64,000 nucleotides of DNA from Siphonodentalium dalli. Lineage: Eukaryota; Mollusca; Scaphopoda; Gadilida; Siphonodentaliidae. The stretch lies in the NCBI GenBank assembly GCA_032622095.1, contig CP136061.1, forward strand, positions 198,826,244 to 198,890,243, read 5' to 3'. The position numbers were made by a program, and so were the translations under genes. Under the pieces are notes generated by a model, which did not search any database, was not told the DNA's origin, and saw only the letters and a list, made by a program, of their open reading frames with translations. Shown one piece after another: positions 11,107 to 20,989 of this stretch; within the stretch, counting starts at the first letter, position 1; the number at the start of each line of letters is the position of its first letter.

Positions 11107-12740
11107 CATTATCACACAGACATAGCAATATAGTGACCCAATGTATACACGTACATCTGACCCATGACCACGGATGACCATACAGCCATGAGTCACAATG
11201 GAGGCACACCGGGTATACTCCTAAACATGACCCATAATCATATAGTCACTCCGTGTATACCCATGCATTCACCTCACCATTGGCCATACGGTAATCCCCT
11301 GTATACATATTCTCCATACACATGGTCAAATAGACATGCAATATATACATCAACACCACAACAGTGACCATAGAGTCACTCCAGGTATACATATGCACCT
11401 CACCGATGGCCATATGGCCACTCGCTTCATACAATACCCTCACCATGCCACCTGGTATACTCCTTCGCCTGACCTATGGCCATATAGTCACCCCGTGTGT
11501 ACCTATTCAACACATTCATACATGATCATGGTCAATCCATGTACACATATTCACCTCACCATTGGCCATGTCACTCCCTGTATCCCTATGTGTCACACCA
11601 TAGCCGAATAGCGACACAAGATATACTAATACACCCAGCCATGTCAGAAAAGTCATTCCATGTATGCATATGCAACTCATCCATGGTCATATAGCCACTC
11701 ACTATATACACATACCCCTCGCCCATGACCATATAGCAACACGTGTGTATACCGGTATAACCTACACATGACCATACCGTCACGAGTCACCAAGCAGAAA
11801 CACCAGGTATACTCATACACCTGGCACATGACCATTTAGTCACTCCCTGTATAGATATTCATTAAATTTATGATCATACAGTCACTCCTTGTATACCTAC
11901 AGGTACTCATCTCACCATTGACCACACAGTCACTACATGTATACCTATTCGACACACATAGTCATATAACGACTCGATATATACATATATTGCAGCCCAC
12001 CCTAGACCATAGAGTCACTCCATGTATACATATACACCTCACCAACGGCCATTCAGCCCTTCCAGATATACACAAATCCTGCACACACGACTCACACTTG
12101 CATACTTGCATATACACCTTACACATGACAATTCAGCAACTCACTGTATAATCATACACGTCATCCATGATTATACAGCTAATCCCTATACACCCACCAA
12201 TGATAATACATCCACGAGATATATAAATATATACCACAAGGACACTCCATATACACCCACACGCTCGATAATGTCCACCAGTTTACTTTAGGTATGCATA
12301 TACACTTCAATCGTGACCGTACAGTCATTCCATGTATACCTATACATATTATCCGTAACCATAAAACAACTCCCTATTTATCCACACACCCCATCCATGA
12401 CCATACAGACAACACATGTACATCCCACCCATGACCTTCAGGTGACAATGTAGCTATATCCATACACCACACCAATGTACATACAGGCACATCGGGTGCA
12501 ACCGTACTCGATAGACACAACAATACACCATACAGTCACTCCATTCATACCGATTCATCTCACACATGACCATGACCTCTCCCTGTATATCTACACATCT
12601 TACCATGGACAACCCACATATAACCATATAGTCACTCCTTGTATACATATTCACATCATTCATGACATACAATAACTCCCTGTATACATATTCACCTCAC
12701 ATATGCCCATAGAGTAACTCCCTGACTACCATCTTGGCAT
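11107..12740 (+). repeat. Right array of degenerate ~40-bp repeat
   Basis: Units read CTGTATACATATTCACCTCA, then CCATTGGCCATATAGTCACTC, roughly 40 copies with variable spacing and decay. The same array occurs at 60,380-61,220 and 62,588-64,000. There is no fixed repeat plus unique spacer structure and no coding potential. Confidence 0.75.
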
Positions 12741-13740
12741 CCACCCTGTATCCAGTGGATATTATTTTGTGTTATCATAATGGACTAGAATAGCCACATA
12801 TTATGGTTCATCTCGGTTCCGTCTCAAAGTTCTGCCCATTTCCTTTCAATAATATGGCCAGAATCACAAAAGAGGTTCTCGGCAAAATTCCATACTTTAA
12901 AATGAATTGTCATGCCCCATAGGGAACTGGGACAACAAGAATAGAACATATAGTTGTCAGTTAATTAACTAACACGTATAATAACCAAATGAGTCACAAT
13001 TTACTACCTTTTCGGATAACACAGAGAATTTGTTCGGGATATATGTAAAACAAATTTTTACAAATTTGGTTGCCATTTTGAAAGCCATCTTGAGCAAACT
13101 GGTCTATAAATACCGTAGTGTGACACATTTAAGATAGACCAAAACAATAAACACATTTGAATCCAAAGACAGTTACATTTTACTTGAAAAAAATGGTCCA
13201 TACCTGAAAAGTTTATTTTTGCTGATATTTTTGTCAAGTTTTTGAGAGAAAAGTCCAATATTTTTGGTGATGTCAGTGGTGACAATAGTAACAATTAACC
13301 ATGGTGAATGGCCAATTTTATACATCAACCACAACTTGTAAACGATTGCAGGACACGCTGGGGCAATATTTACCATTTTCCATATTTTGGCGGCCATTTT
13401 GGCAGCCATTTTGAGCCAAAGTAAGAATTTTGGTTCAAATGAGTTGGAATATTCATAGGTAATGACATGCCTCACTTATATTACAAAGTTCTGTTCATTT
13501 CTTGTTGAAATATGATTAGAATCCCAATTGTGATTTTTTTGTGTGAAATTTTATACCGCGTTTTAAAAAATCGATTTTTTTAGGGAAGGGGCTAGGACCC
13601 CAATAATTGCATATTTAATTGCTCCAATGATTAGTTAATATATAAAACACAAAATAAAGTCACATTACTCAACCAGTTCCAAACAGCATGGACTGATCTT
13701 GAAGATATTTGTGAAAAAACGTCTTATTTTCAACTTAATC

Positions 13741-14212
13741 CTGATTCACGGAACTTTCAACCGGGTGTGATTTCATGAAGAGCGTTTATTTATTAAATAA
13801 CAGACTTGTCCATATATGTATAGCAGATGATGAGATAGTTCTGACATAAAGGTCACGAGGGGTGATTCAAATAATAAAGTATTCCCATGTTAATGCGATT
13901 ATATGTATAACGAGTGTGAAATATGTCTCGATATTGACTTACTGTATTTTTGCGGCAATAAAAACAGTATGTGACTTTAAGTTGATTTTATGGGTGAAAT
14001 ATGGGTCACGGGCAGCGACAGGCACCCTCATTGGATTCAGCATACTTGAATTATGTTAGAAAACTTAGTTTCATGCTTTTCCCCAAAAATGCCTCTAGGG
14101 TTCTAGTATTCCACAAATGTATCTTTTCCGACCAGACTACATGCCCTGTTGGTTGAGAAATCAAACTACCAGAATACCTAAGCAATGCTTAGATATAGCA
14201 TATCTCATATAT
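13741..14212. other. No gene seen
   Basis: Sequence between the foldback-like element and the Helitron-like pair. Short frames only. The A at 14,212 is the presumed left base of the Helitron target. Confidence 0.35.
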
Positions 14213-14668
14213 ATTTTGAAGACTTCTGTTTGTCTGTCTGTCTGTATGTATGTCTGTCTGTCTGTGTGTCATTTATACAAATCTACGATTCTCGACCGAT
14301 CGGGACGAAACTTGGTACGTGTGTGTAGTTTGACCAGGCGGTCGACGTTGTCGTATTGGGGAGCCCGTGCCGACTTGAAATTTGCTATGTGAATGTATCT
14401 TGCCCCGGATACGAATTTTATCAGGTCGCCGAGCCCGTGCGACGCCAGCTTCGCGCATGCGCAGACCAGATCTCGGAAACGGGTCGAGCTATCTACTTGA
14501 AATTTGGTATGTGAATGTATCTTGCCCCGGATACGAATTTTATCGGCTCGCCGAGCCCGTGCGATGCCAGCTTCGCGCATGCGCAGACCAGATCTCGGAA
14601 ACGGGTAGAGCTATCGACTTGAAATTTGGTTTTTGAATAGCCCGGACAACGTCGGGCTCATCGGCTAG
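14213..14668 (+). mobile_element. Helitron-like non-autonomous element H1
   Basis: It begins TCTCATATATATTTTGAAG after an A, followed by a TCTG-rich tract (14,225-14,270). It ends with a perfect 8-bp-armed hairpin AGCCCGGACAACGTCGGGCT (14,639-14,658), ten bases, then CTAG before a T. These are Helitron hallmarks (5' TC, 3' hairpin, CTRR, A/T target). The interior has three copies of a ~118-bp unit with GAGCCCGTGCGA, CGCATGCGCAGACC and CTTGCCCCGGATACG. No Rep/helicase is encoded. Confidence 0.75.
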
Positions 14669-15199
14669 TCTAATATATATTTTGGGACTTCTGTCTGTTT
14701 GTTTGTCTGTTTGTTTTCTGTTTGTCTGTTAGCAATGGCCGGGAAAACTGCCGGACGGATTTCGACGAAATTGTACACCTAAGGTTACTTTTGTCCGGGA
14801 AGTGTTTTGGATGGGTCAAATCGTGACTCCGACCTGACCTTGACCTTCAAAATGGTCAATTCAAGGTCAATTCGCGCCTTAATTTCGACGGGATTTCGAC
14901 GAAATTTGATACCTATGGGTACTTTTGTCCGGGGAGTGTTTTAGACGGGTCAAATGGTGACCCCGACCTGACCTTGACCTTCAAAATGGTCAATTCAAGG
15001 TAAAATCGCGCCTTTCGACGGATTTCGACGAAATGTGATACCATTGGGTACTTTTGTCCGGGGAGTGTTTTCAACGGGTCAAATCGTGACCCCGACCTGA
15101 CCTTGACCTTCAAAATGGTCAATTCAAGGTCAGACCGCGCCTTTCGACGGATGAAAGCAGAGGGGAAACAGCCCGGACGAAGTCGGGTCACCCTGCTAG
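14669..15199 (+). mobile_element. Helitron-like non-autonomous element H2
   Basis: It starts exactly at the base after H1 (TCTAATATATATTTTGGGAC), has a TTTG/TCTG-rich head, and ends with the hairpin GCCCGGACGAAGTCGGGT (15,171-15,188), then CACCCTG and CTAG|T. The interior has three to four ~115-bp units containing CGGATTTCGACGAAAT, TACTTTTGTCCGGG and GACCTGACCTTGACC, the same unit as in 475-1,045. Non-coding. Confidence 0.75.
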
Positions 15200-15663
15200 T
15201 GTATATATATAATCTCTTTTTTATAATAAAGAGAGCTTGCGACAAATGATGTCATGTGGGTATTTCCGCAGAGAAGGGGAACTCCCTCATTATTATATCA
15301 TTATCATATCATTTGCATTCGTTACTTCGGCAACTTTCGGCTCTTCTCGTCACATATATCAGATTCGAGTCGTCATATGCATAAATCCGTCGTTTGAAAC
15401 CAAGACGGATTTCAGACGCATCACCGACGAAGATTCGTCTGAATTGGACGCAGATTCGTCTGTGGTGCATCTGTCACGGATCTAATTGTTTCAAACGTCG
15501 CATTTTAGACGCATTTAATGCAATTGTGGGTCTGGTATTAGATTCGAGTCGACAAAAATCCGTCGTTTGGAACTGGCCTCAGTGTATTAAATGTGTCGAT
15601 GCTATGCGAAATGTTGGTAATAACAATGGACATGATAATAATACACAGCACGCCCAGGTGTTG
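15200..15663. other. Non-coding; short direct repeat
   Basis: AGATTCGAGTCG, then AAATCCGTCGTTTG, occurs at about 15,362 and 15,540, with related GACGCATTT/GATTCGTCTG motifs between. No supported gene. Confidence 0.35.
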
Positions 15664-16746
15664 TGGGGACATGACAATCTGCGGGATGGGATATGGGACA
15701 AAACGACAATCTGCGGGACAGAATTTCAAATTGCGTGGGACGACCGATATCTCGAGGAATACAGGGCGTAGGGGGCTCATTATGGTGTCTAACGAAAGGT
15801 CCACATTCGCCCTAGCCACACATATTAACCACACCACTGACCGGACACCAGAAGTTGCATTATTTGATCGACAACTGACCTAACATGGGGTGGAATTTGG
15901 GATAGAATGACAATCTGCGGGACAGGATTTTCAAATTGCGTGGGACGGCCGATATCTCGATGAATACAGCGCATATAGAGCTCCTTTTGGTGTCCAACGA
16001 AATGTCCACATTCGCCCTATCTACACATATTAACCCCACCACTGACCGGACACCGGAAGTTACATTATTCGGTCGACAACTGACCTAACATAAAATGCCA
16101 CAAACACGAAAAACTGCGTTCGACATTAATGTTTAGAATTTAGATTTCTCGATGAATACGCTAGCAAACAACAAGTTTTAGGTATCAAATAACGCAGTGA
16201 AATACTGTGCATTCGTTTTTAGCTACAATATGGCTGTTTTAGTGCGAATATTGTAATGGCGAACACGCAAACACGCGCCGATAAAACAGCTAAAAATAGA
16301 CTCGATGTTTACAATTACAGGAGGCGATTTCAGCTGGTATATTCAATATAATGGGGCGTATAGTATATCAAAATGTAGGATTAGACACAGGGAATGTATT
16401 GTTTTCCAAATGGGTCCACCAGGCGGTGAAATTGTTGCAGAAATTCGCTCCAAGATATTCGCACTTATTTTTATTTCAGTTGTGACTAAAAGCCCAGATG
16501 CCGGAGCCCGGCGACTAAAAGCCAAGTTACAAAATAGATTAACTGGTTTGAACGCATGAATACGTCAATGGTCAGACTGTTGGAAATAATATTCAAATTT
16601 TGTTTATAGACTTATATAAACACTTGCGTGTGACACTCGAATTTTAATTAAATCCATGATTGTGTAGTCTCTCGTATGTCACGAACACTGCGCGCACACA
16701 TTTTATTGGAATACATACCATCTTTGTCTTGTGTTTTGTTTTGTTT
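15664..16746 (+). repeat. Dispersed repeat unit, copy 1 (left part)
   Basis: This aligns with the reverse complement of 51,630-52,500. It includes a two-unit tandem duplication (about 15,690-15,895 and 15,908-16,090, each with GACAATCTGCGGGACAG and CACTGACCGGACACC) that is single in the inverted copy. An 84-codon frame at 16,305-16,559 is present in both copies, but neighbouring non-coding sequence is equally similar, so coding is unproven. The unit is split at about 16,747 by the 6-kb minus-strand element and resumes at about 22,867. Confidence 0.7.
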
Positions 16747-16911
16747 ATTTTTTTTTTTTAATTGGGTTGTTTGGGGTAGCTAGCCCCGGGATTGTCGAAA
16801 GGGGCGAAGGGCCCTTTCCTTAATCCCTCATGATATTGATTTTATTAGAGAAATAAGAAGAAAAAAAGATGAAAAAAAGATAGCAATTTAGAGATTCTTT
16901 GTGGTGTTCAT
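16747..16911 (-). other. 3' UTR and poly(A) tail of copy A
   Basis: On the minus strand, ~150 bp after ORF3 includes a GC-rich stretch (CCCGGGGCTAGCTACCCC) before a 13-base A tract, then A/C-rich target DNA. This supports target-primed reverse transcription from a polyadenylated RNA. Confidence 0.7.
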
Positions 16912-17753
16912 TCATTTTCTTTTTTCTGGTGGTCTTGGATGCTTTGAATAGGCCAGTGTAAACTGGCCATATGTCTGTGTTGGGTTGACTGTTACTGTCC
17001 CAGATGTTATCTCATTTTTGTCTCGATGCCAGTAGACCTGGCGATCACGCAGCAGGAATAATTCGTATTTGGTGAGATGGTAAGTCTTTCCTGCTGCGTG
17101 GTGTGTTACGATCGCTGTCTTGATCTTTTCCCGTTGTTTTTCCATCTGTTCTTTGGTGATGGACGTCGCCGGCTTCTCTTCATACCTCGGCGTCGGAGGG
17201 GCGGTGATGTTAGATTCCGCCCCGGGTGGAGAATGGCTGGGTGGTGTTTCCATCTCCACGTCGAAACAGGCGGCAGGAACATCGGGGCTGGTATCAGCGT
17301 CTCTGTCTCCGCGCCGACAGCAGGGACCTCCGGCAGATCTACGGAGTCCCTGATAGCTGGTCTGATGTCACCTGTCTCCATGCAGGCCGGGTCGTCTGGG
17401 CGTCTCTCAGACAACTCCGGCCTACCGGCTGTGACACTGGATGGCTGAACCACACGGGGAGGGGTGACCGGCAGATCAACAGTCACCCCCTTCTTTTTCT
17501 TCCATTTCGCTCGTCTGGCTGCGTCCCTTCTCCTTCGAGCTGGCGTCTTTCTCTTAGGAGGCTCCTCTTTCATGGTACGGCTGGTCTTGGCGTTCCTGCT
17601 CCGGGTAGAAGATATCTGGATACCAGCATCCTCCGTCCGGAATTCAACACAAAGAACCAAATAGCCCCTGTTAGACTGGAGACTCCAGCTAACAGTGTCC
17701 ACTATTTGAGATCTTTGTATTGCAGCTAACGCGGCGTCAGGGATTAGCTCCAT
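16912..17753 (-). pseudogene. ORF3 of the 6-kb element, unknown basic protein, frameshifted
   Basis: Starting at ATG 17,753 (MELIPDAALAAIQRSQ), the frame runs through a very basic stretch (RRRRDAARRAKWKKKK, about residues 75-90) and a Pro/Glu-rich region. Near 17,259 the sensible reading passes to another frame ending at 16,912 (CDS-like tail with KYELFLLRDRQVYWHRD). The original protein was probably ~270 residues. It lies after the RT and before the poly(A), an unusual place for a LINE ORF. I recognise no domain. The basic stretch suggests nucleic-acid binding, which is inference. A 5' part of the same frame is kept in copy B (30,147-30,546). It could also be a second element fused at the 3' end. 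Confidence 0.55.
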
Positions 17754-18011
17754 TGTCCGTCGCGCTAAGCCTAATCCAAAACCGTCTCACTCGCCGGCAT
17801 TAGCACGAGGGCGGTTGCTTCCAATAAAGGTTACAGACCACACAACTCACTTGTACCGACGCTCTGACAAAAAGGAACTAATTAAGCCAAATAAAATCTG
17901 ACTTGTTCGCTCCACCTTCTGCCAGAGTTTTTTTGCGGTTGTTGTGTGGTTTCCGGCCGCGGGCCGGGTAGGATGGTCGGAACGCATTGTGCAGTTCCCT
18001 TCACCCTTTCT
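17754..18011 (-). other. Spacer between ORF2 and ORF3
   Basis: About 260 bp without an open frame, nearly identical in copy B. No internal A tract or target-site hallmark was seen that would separate ORF3 as a different insertion. Confidence 0.4.
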
Positions 18012-19680
18012 TTAATTCTTCGATGAAAATCGATTGTTGAGGCTGTTGTATTTGGAGGCAAAGCGATGGAAGCGTGGTGGAGGAGTCGAGGCTGTTGGGA
18101 TGTGAGGCTTGGGTTTAGGCTGGATGTCTGGTTGGTGTGGCTGTTGGTTGGCTGGCTTTAAGGCTGATGCGTCTTGGATGCTTGGTTCGTGGTGTGGCTG
18201 GCGAAGTGCTGGAGTGGTTGGGGCTGTATTGGCGTTGGCTGGTGAGGTTATTGGCTGGTTGGTGATTTGGCTGTTGGTTGGCTTGGTTGACGGTTGTATG
18301 GGATCTAGATGGGTCTGTCGGTGTTGTCGATTTCTAGGATGGACTTGGTTTTTTGGTGGAGAGTAGCTGGTTTCGTAGATGGAGTTCTTGGATGAGTGGG
18401 CTGTTGTCAATTCTGGCGAGGGTTTCTGAGGTCGGTTAGTCGTTGTTTCATCGTAGGTATGTCTGCTGCGTCGTGGAGGGCTTGGATTGGTGTGAAGATT
18501 GGCTGATGTAGAGCGGTGTGGAGAGCTTTGTTTTGGACTTTCTGCAGGGTTTCGATTGAGCTGTTGGAGGCTGCTGCTATGATGGGTGCGCCATACTCCA
18601 TTACTGGGCGGACGTATAGTTTGAAGAGGTTGATGATGGTCTGGCTGTTGGTTCCCCAGTCGGTACCTCTGAGACAACTTAGCAGGTTTGTTCTTTTTCT
18701 GGCTTTGTCGGCGACTTTTTTTATGTGCGCGGCGAAGGTCATTCGTTGGTCAATGGTGATTCCTAGTAGGATGGCTTGGTTGGATGGTTGAACGGTCTCG
18801 TTGTCTATCTTGATGTTGATAGTCTGTGTTGTTTTTCTCTGGTGGAATATGATGAGTTGGGTTTTCTTGGCGTTGAGTTTTATTCTCCATCTAGAGCACC
18901 ATGTCGATAAGTCGTCGAGGGTCTTTTGTAATCGTTTTTGTAGGATCCTGGGGTTTTTGTGTGTTGTCCAGAGTCCTAGGTCGTCGGCGAATTGTGAGAT
19001 TTCTACGTTGTTTCTTGGGTTGGTGGGTATGTCATTGGCGTATATCAGGAAGAGGAGTGGGCTGAGTACCGATCCTTGTGGGGTTCCGGCGCGTAGGAAT
19101 ACTGGGCTGGATGTGTCGTTGTTGATGCGGACGCTGAGTTGACGATCTTGTAGGAAAGAGGATACTAGTCGTGTGTATTTTCGGGCGATGTTGAGCTGGC
19201 TGAACTTGTATCTTAGAAATACTGCAGCTGTTAACCAGTTTTTGCCAAGGGATAGTCGGGCGTCTTCAGCTAGTCGAACGATGTGTTCCATGCCTTCTTT
19301 GCCTTGTCGGTAGCCACGCTGCCACGGATTGAAGAAGTTGGAGGATTCAAGGTGCTCTCGTAGTCGGCTGCTGATAATTCTTTCGAATAGTTTCCCTGTA
19401 CATTGGAGGAGGCTGATGGGTCGATAGTTGTTGGGAATGGCGCGGTCTTTTTCTGGCTTTGGTATCATGATACCGACGGCGGTTTTCCATGCTGTTGGGA
19501 AGTATCCAATGGTCAGGCAGGCGTTGAATAGAAGGAGTAGTCTGGCGAAGAAGGCTGGAGGGGCTTGTCGTAGGATGGAGTATGTGATGCTGTCGTTGCC
19601 TGGTGCTGAGTTGCCTTTTCCCTTCTTTAGGTTAGATGCGATTTCGTCTTGTGTGATTGGAGATGCTACGGGGAAGACAT
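18012..19680 (-). pseudogene. ORF2 reverse transcriptase part, copy A (catalytic motif deleted)
   Basis: RT fingers/palm motifs are readable on the minus strand: NNYRPISLLQCTGKLFERI, GYRQGKEGMEHIVRLAEDA, AGTPQGSVLSPLLFLIYAND and SQFADDLGLW. Compared with copy B, 42 bp (14 codons) are missing after TAAVFL. This removes the LDIEKVFD segment with the first catalytic aspartate, so this RT cannot work. A 5-bp deletion near 18,428 shifts the frame, and a Pro/Gln/Thr-rich tail frame runs to 18,012. Poly(A)-tract frameshifts link it to the endonuclease frame upstream. Confidence 0.85.
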
Positions 19681-20936
19681 CATCGTGGTCGTTGGTGGTA
19701 CTTGGAAGTGGTTTGAAGAGGTCGGGGTTGTCTTTGTTGTGGTTTTCTACAGTTGCTTTGAAGGCGTCGTCGTAGGCTGGGCCTTGGTGGGTGTTGTGGA
19801 TTTTTTGAAGGTTGTCGGCGAAGGCTTCTGCTTTTTCTTTGTCTCCTGAGATCAGGCTGCCATCGTTTTTTTAGGGGTTTTTCTGTGCTGTTGTTGTTTT
19901 TTCCTGTGCCGGTAAGGGATTTGAAGGTACTCCAGAAGTTTCTGTTCATTCTTTTATCGCCGAGTTCGGTTGTCGACCGCTGCCAGGATGCTTGTTTTTC
20001 TTTTTTGACTGCCGTTTTGACTTGTCTGTTCATGTTGTTGTAAAGATTTCGGTAATTCATGTCGTTTGGGTTTTTCTGCTGGAGTCTTCTTAGCTTGCGT
20101 TTAAGTCGGATCATTTTCAGAGTTTCGGGGGAGACTCGCCATGCTGTGGTGTTGACTTGTTGTTTCGGGCATGCTGTATCTAGGGCTGATTCGAGGGTTT
20201 GGGATAGGTGCTGGCATGTCGCGTCAATGTCGCTGGTTGATGTGATGGGTGAATTGTCTATGCTGTTGGTGAGTTGCTGTCGGAAACTGTCCCAGTCGGC
20301 TTTATTTAGGTTGCGGCGGAGGGTTTTCGGGTGGCGATCGGTTGAGGCATTGCTGGATCTTATGTGTACGGGTAGGTGGTCGCTGGATACGTCGTCTCCA
20401 ATATAGCACATGATTCCTTTAGATGCGATGGATGGAGTGGCAATGGCTAGGTCTAGGATGTCCCATTTGTTGGTCGCCGCGTGGTGATGTGTTGGTTCGT
20501 CTATGTTGTTTAGTATGAGTAGATCAAGATCTTCGATGATGTTGAACATTCGGTCACCGTTTCTGTTGGTATCTTTACAGCCGTAGTAGGTGTGTTTCGA
20601 GTTGTAGTCTCCGATGAAGATGCAGTGGCGGTGGGTTGATGTGAAGTGTTTGAAGGAGGCATTGCTGAGGTCTGTGTTTGGCGGCGCGTTACGGTCACGG
20701 CGGGCGATCTTGTAGTTGGTGAAGCTAACCCTGCTGTTGTCGTTGAGTTTCGTTTCGTTGATGGCGATAACGTCTGGTTGTTGGTCGGTGATGTACTCTT
20801 GAAGAATTTGGCGTTTAGCAGATAGTCCGTTTATGTTAACGTGCAGTAGGTGAAAAGAGTGTTTTTGTGTGTGTTGTGATGTGGGCAAGTTGTGTGTGGG
20901 GCGTGTTGTTGTAGTCTGTTTGGTCGTGTCAGTCAT
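19681..20936 (-). pseudogene. ORF2 AP-like endonuclease part, copy A
   Basis: From ATG 20,936 (MTDTTKQTTTTRP) the frame carries APE-type endonuclease motifs: HVNINGLSAKRQ, AINETKL, FIGDYNSKHTYYGC and SSDHLPVHI. These nick the target DNA in target-primed reverse transcription. Relative to copy B, 138 bp (46 codons) after ARRDRNA are deleted in frame, removing the GGGVALLI to VATYN core strands, so folding is doubtful. A frame change at an A run near 19,870 separates it from the RT frame. Confidence 0.85.
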
Positions 20937-20989
20937 TGTAGGTGTTACAATCGGCTTGTGTGTTTGGGCGTGTCAGCGTTGGCTGTGTT

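Larger units (their letters stand above)
10350..13740. mobile_element. Foldback-like element 1 with minisatellite arms
   Basis: The outer ends are inverted repeats of ~110 bp: 10,381-10,490 (AAGTTGAAAATATGACG, TTGGAACTGGTTGAGTAAT) and 13,627-13,736. Inside, a degenerate ~40-bp unit is arrayed in one orientation to about 11,050 and in the opposite orientation from about 11,107 to 12,740. A non-repetitive right arm (12,745-13,625) carries CCATTTTGG motifs. A second, interrupted copy lies at 54,990-61,925. No transposase frame is visible, so it is either non-autonomous or a large palindromic repeat. Exact ends and target duplications are not certain. Confidence 0.7.

Noticed and set aside
10530-12740. 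CRISPR-like alternation of repeats
   Set aside because: Repeats are degenerate, contiguous and inverted about a centre; there are no constant repeats with unique spacers, no cas genes, and the setting is eukaryotic.
16305-16559. 84-codon frame also present inverted at 51,807-52,061
   Set aside because: Surrounding non-coding sequence of the dispersed repeat is as similar as the frame, so conservation of the frame is not evidence of coding.
17077-17729. Plus-strand frames opposite ORF3
   Set aside because: Shadows of the GC-rich ORF3 on the minus strand; similar shadows occur opposite ORF1 and ORF2 of both copies.
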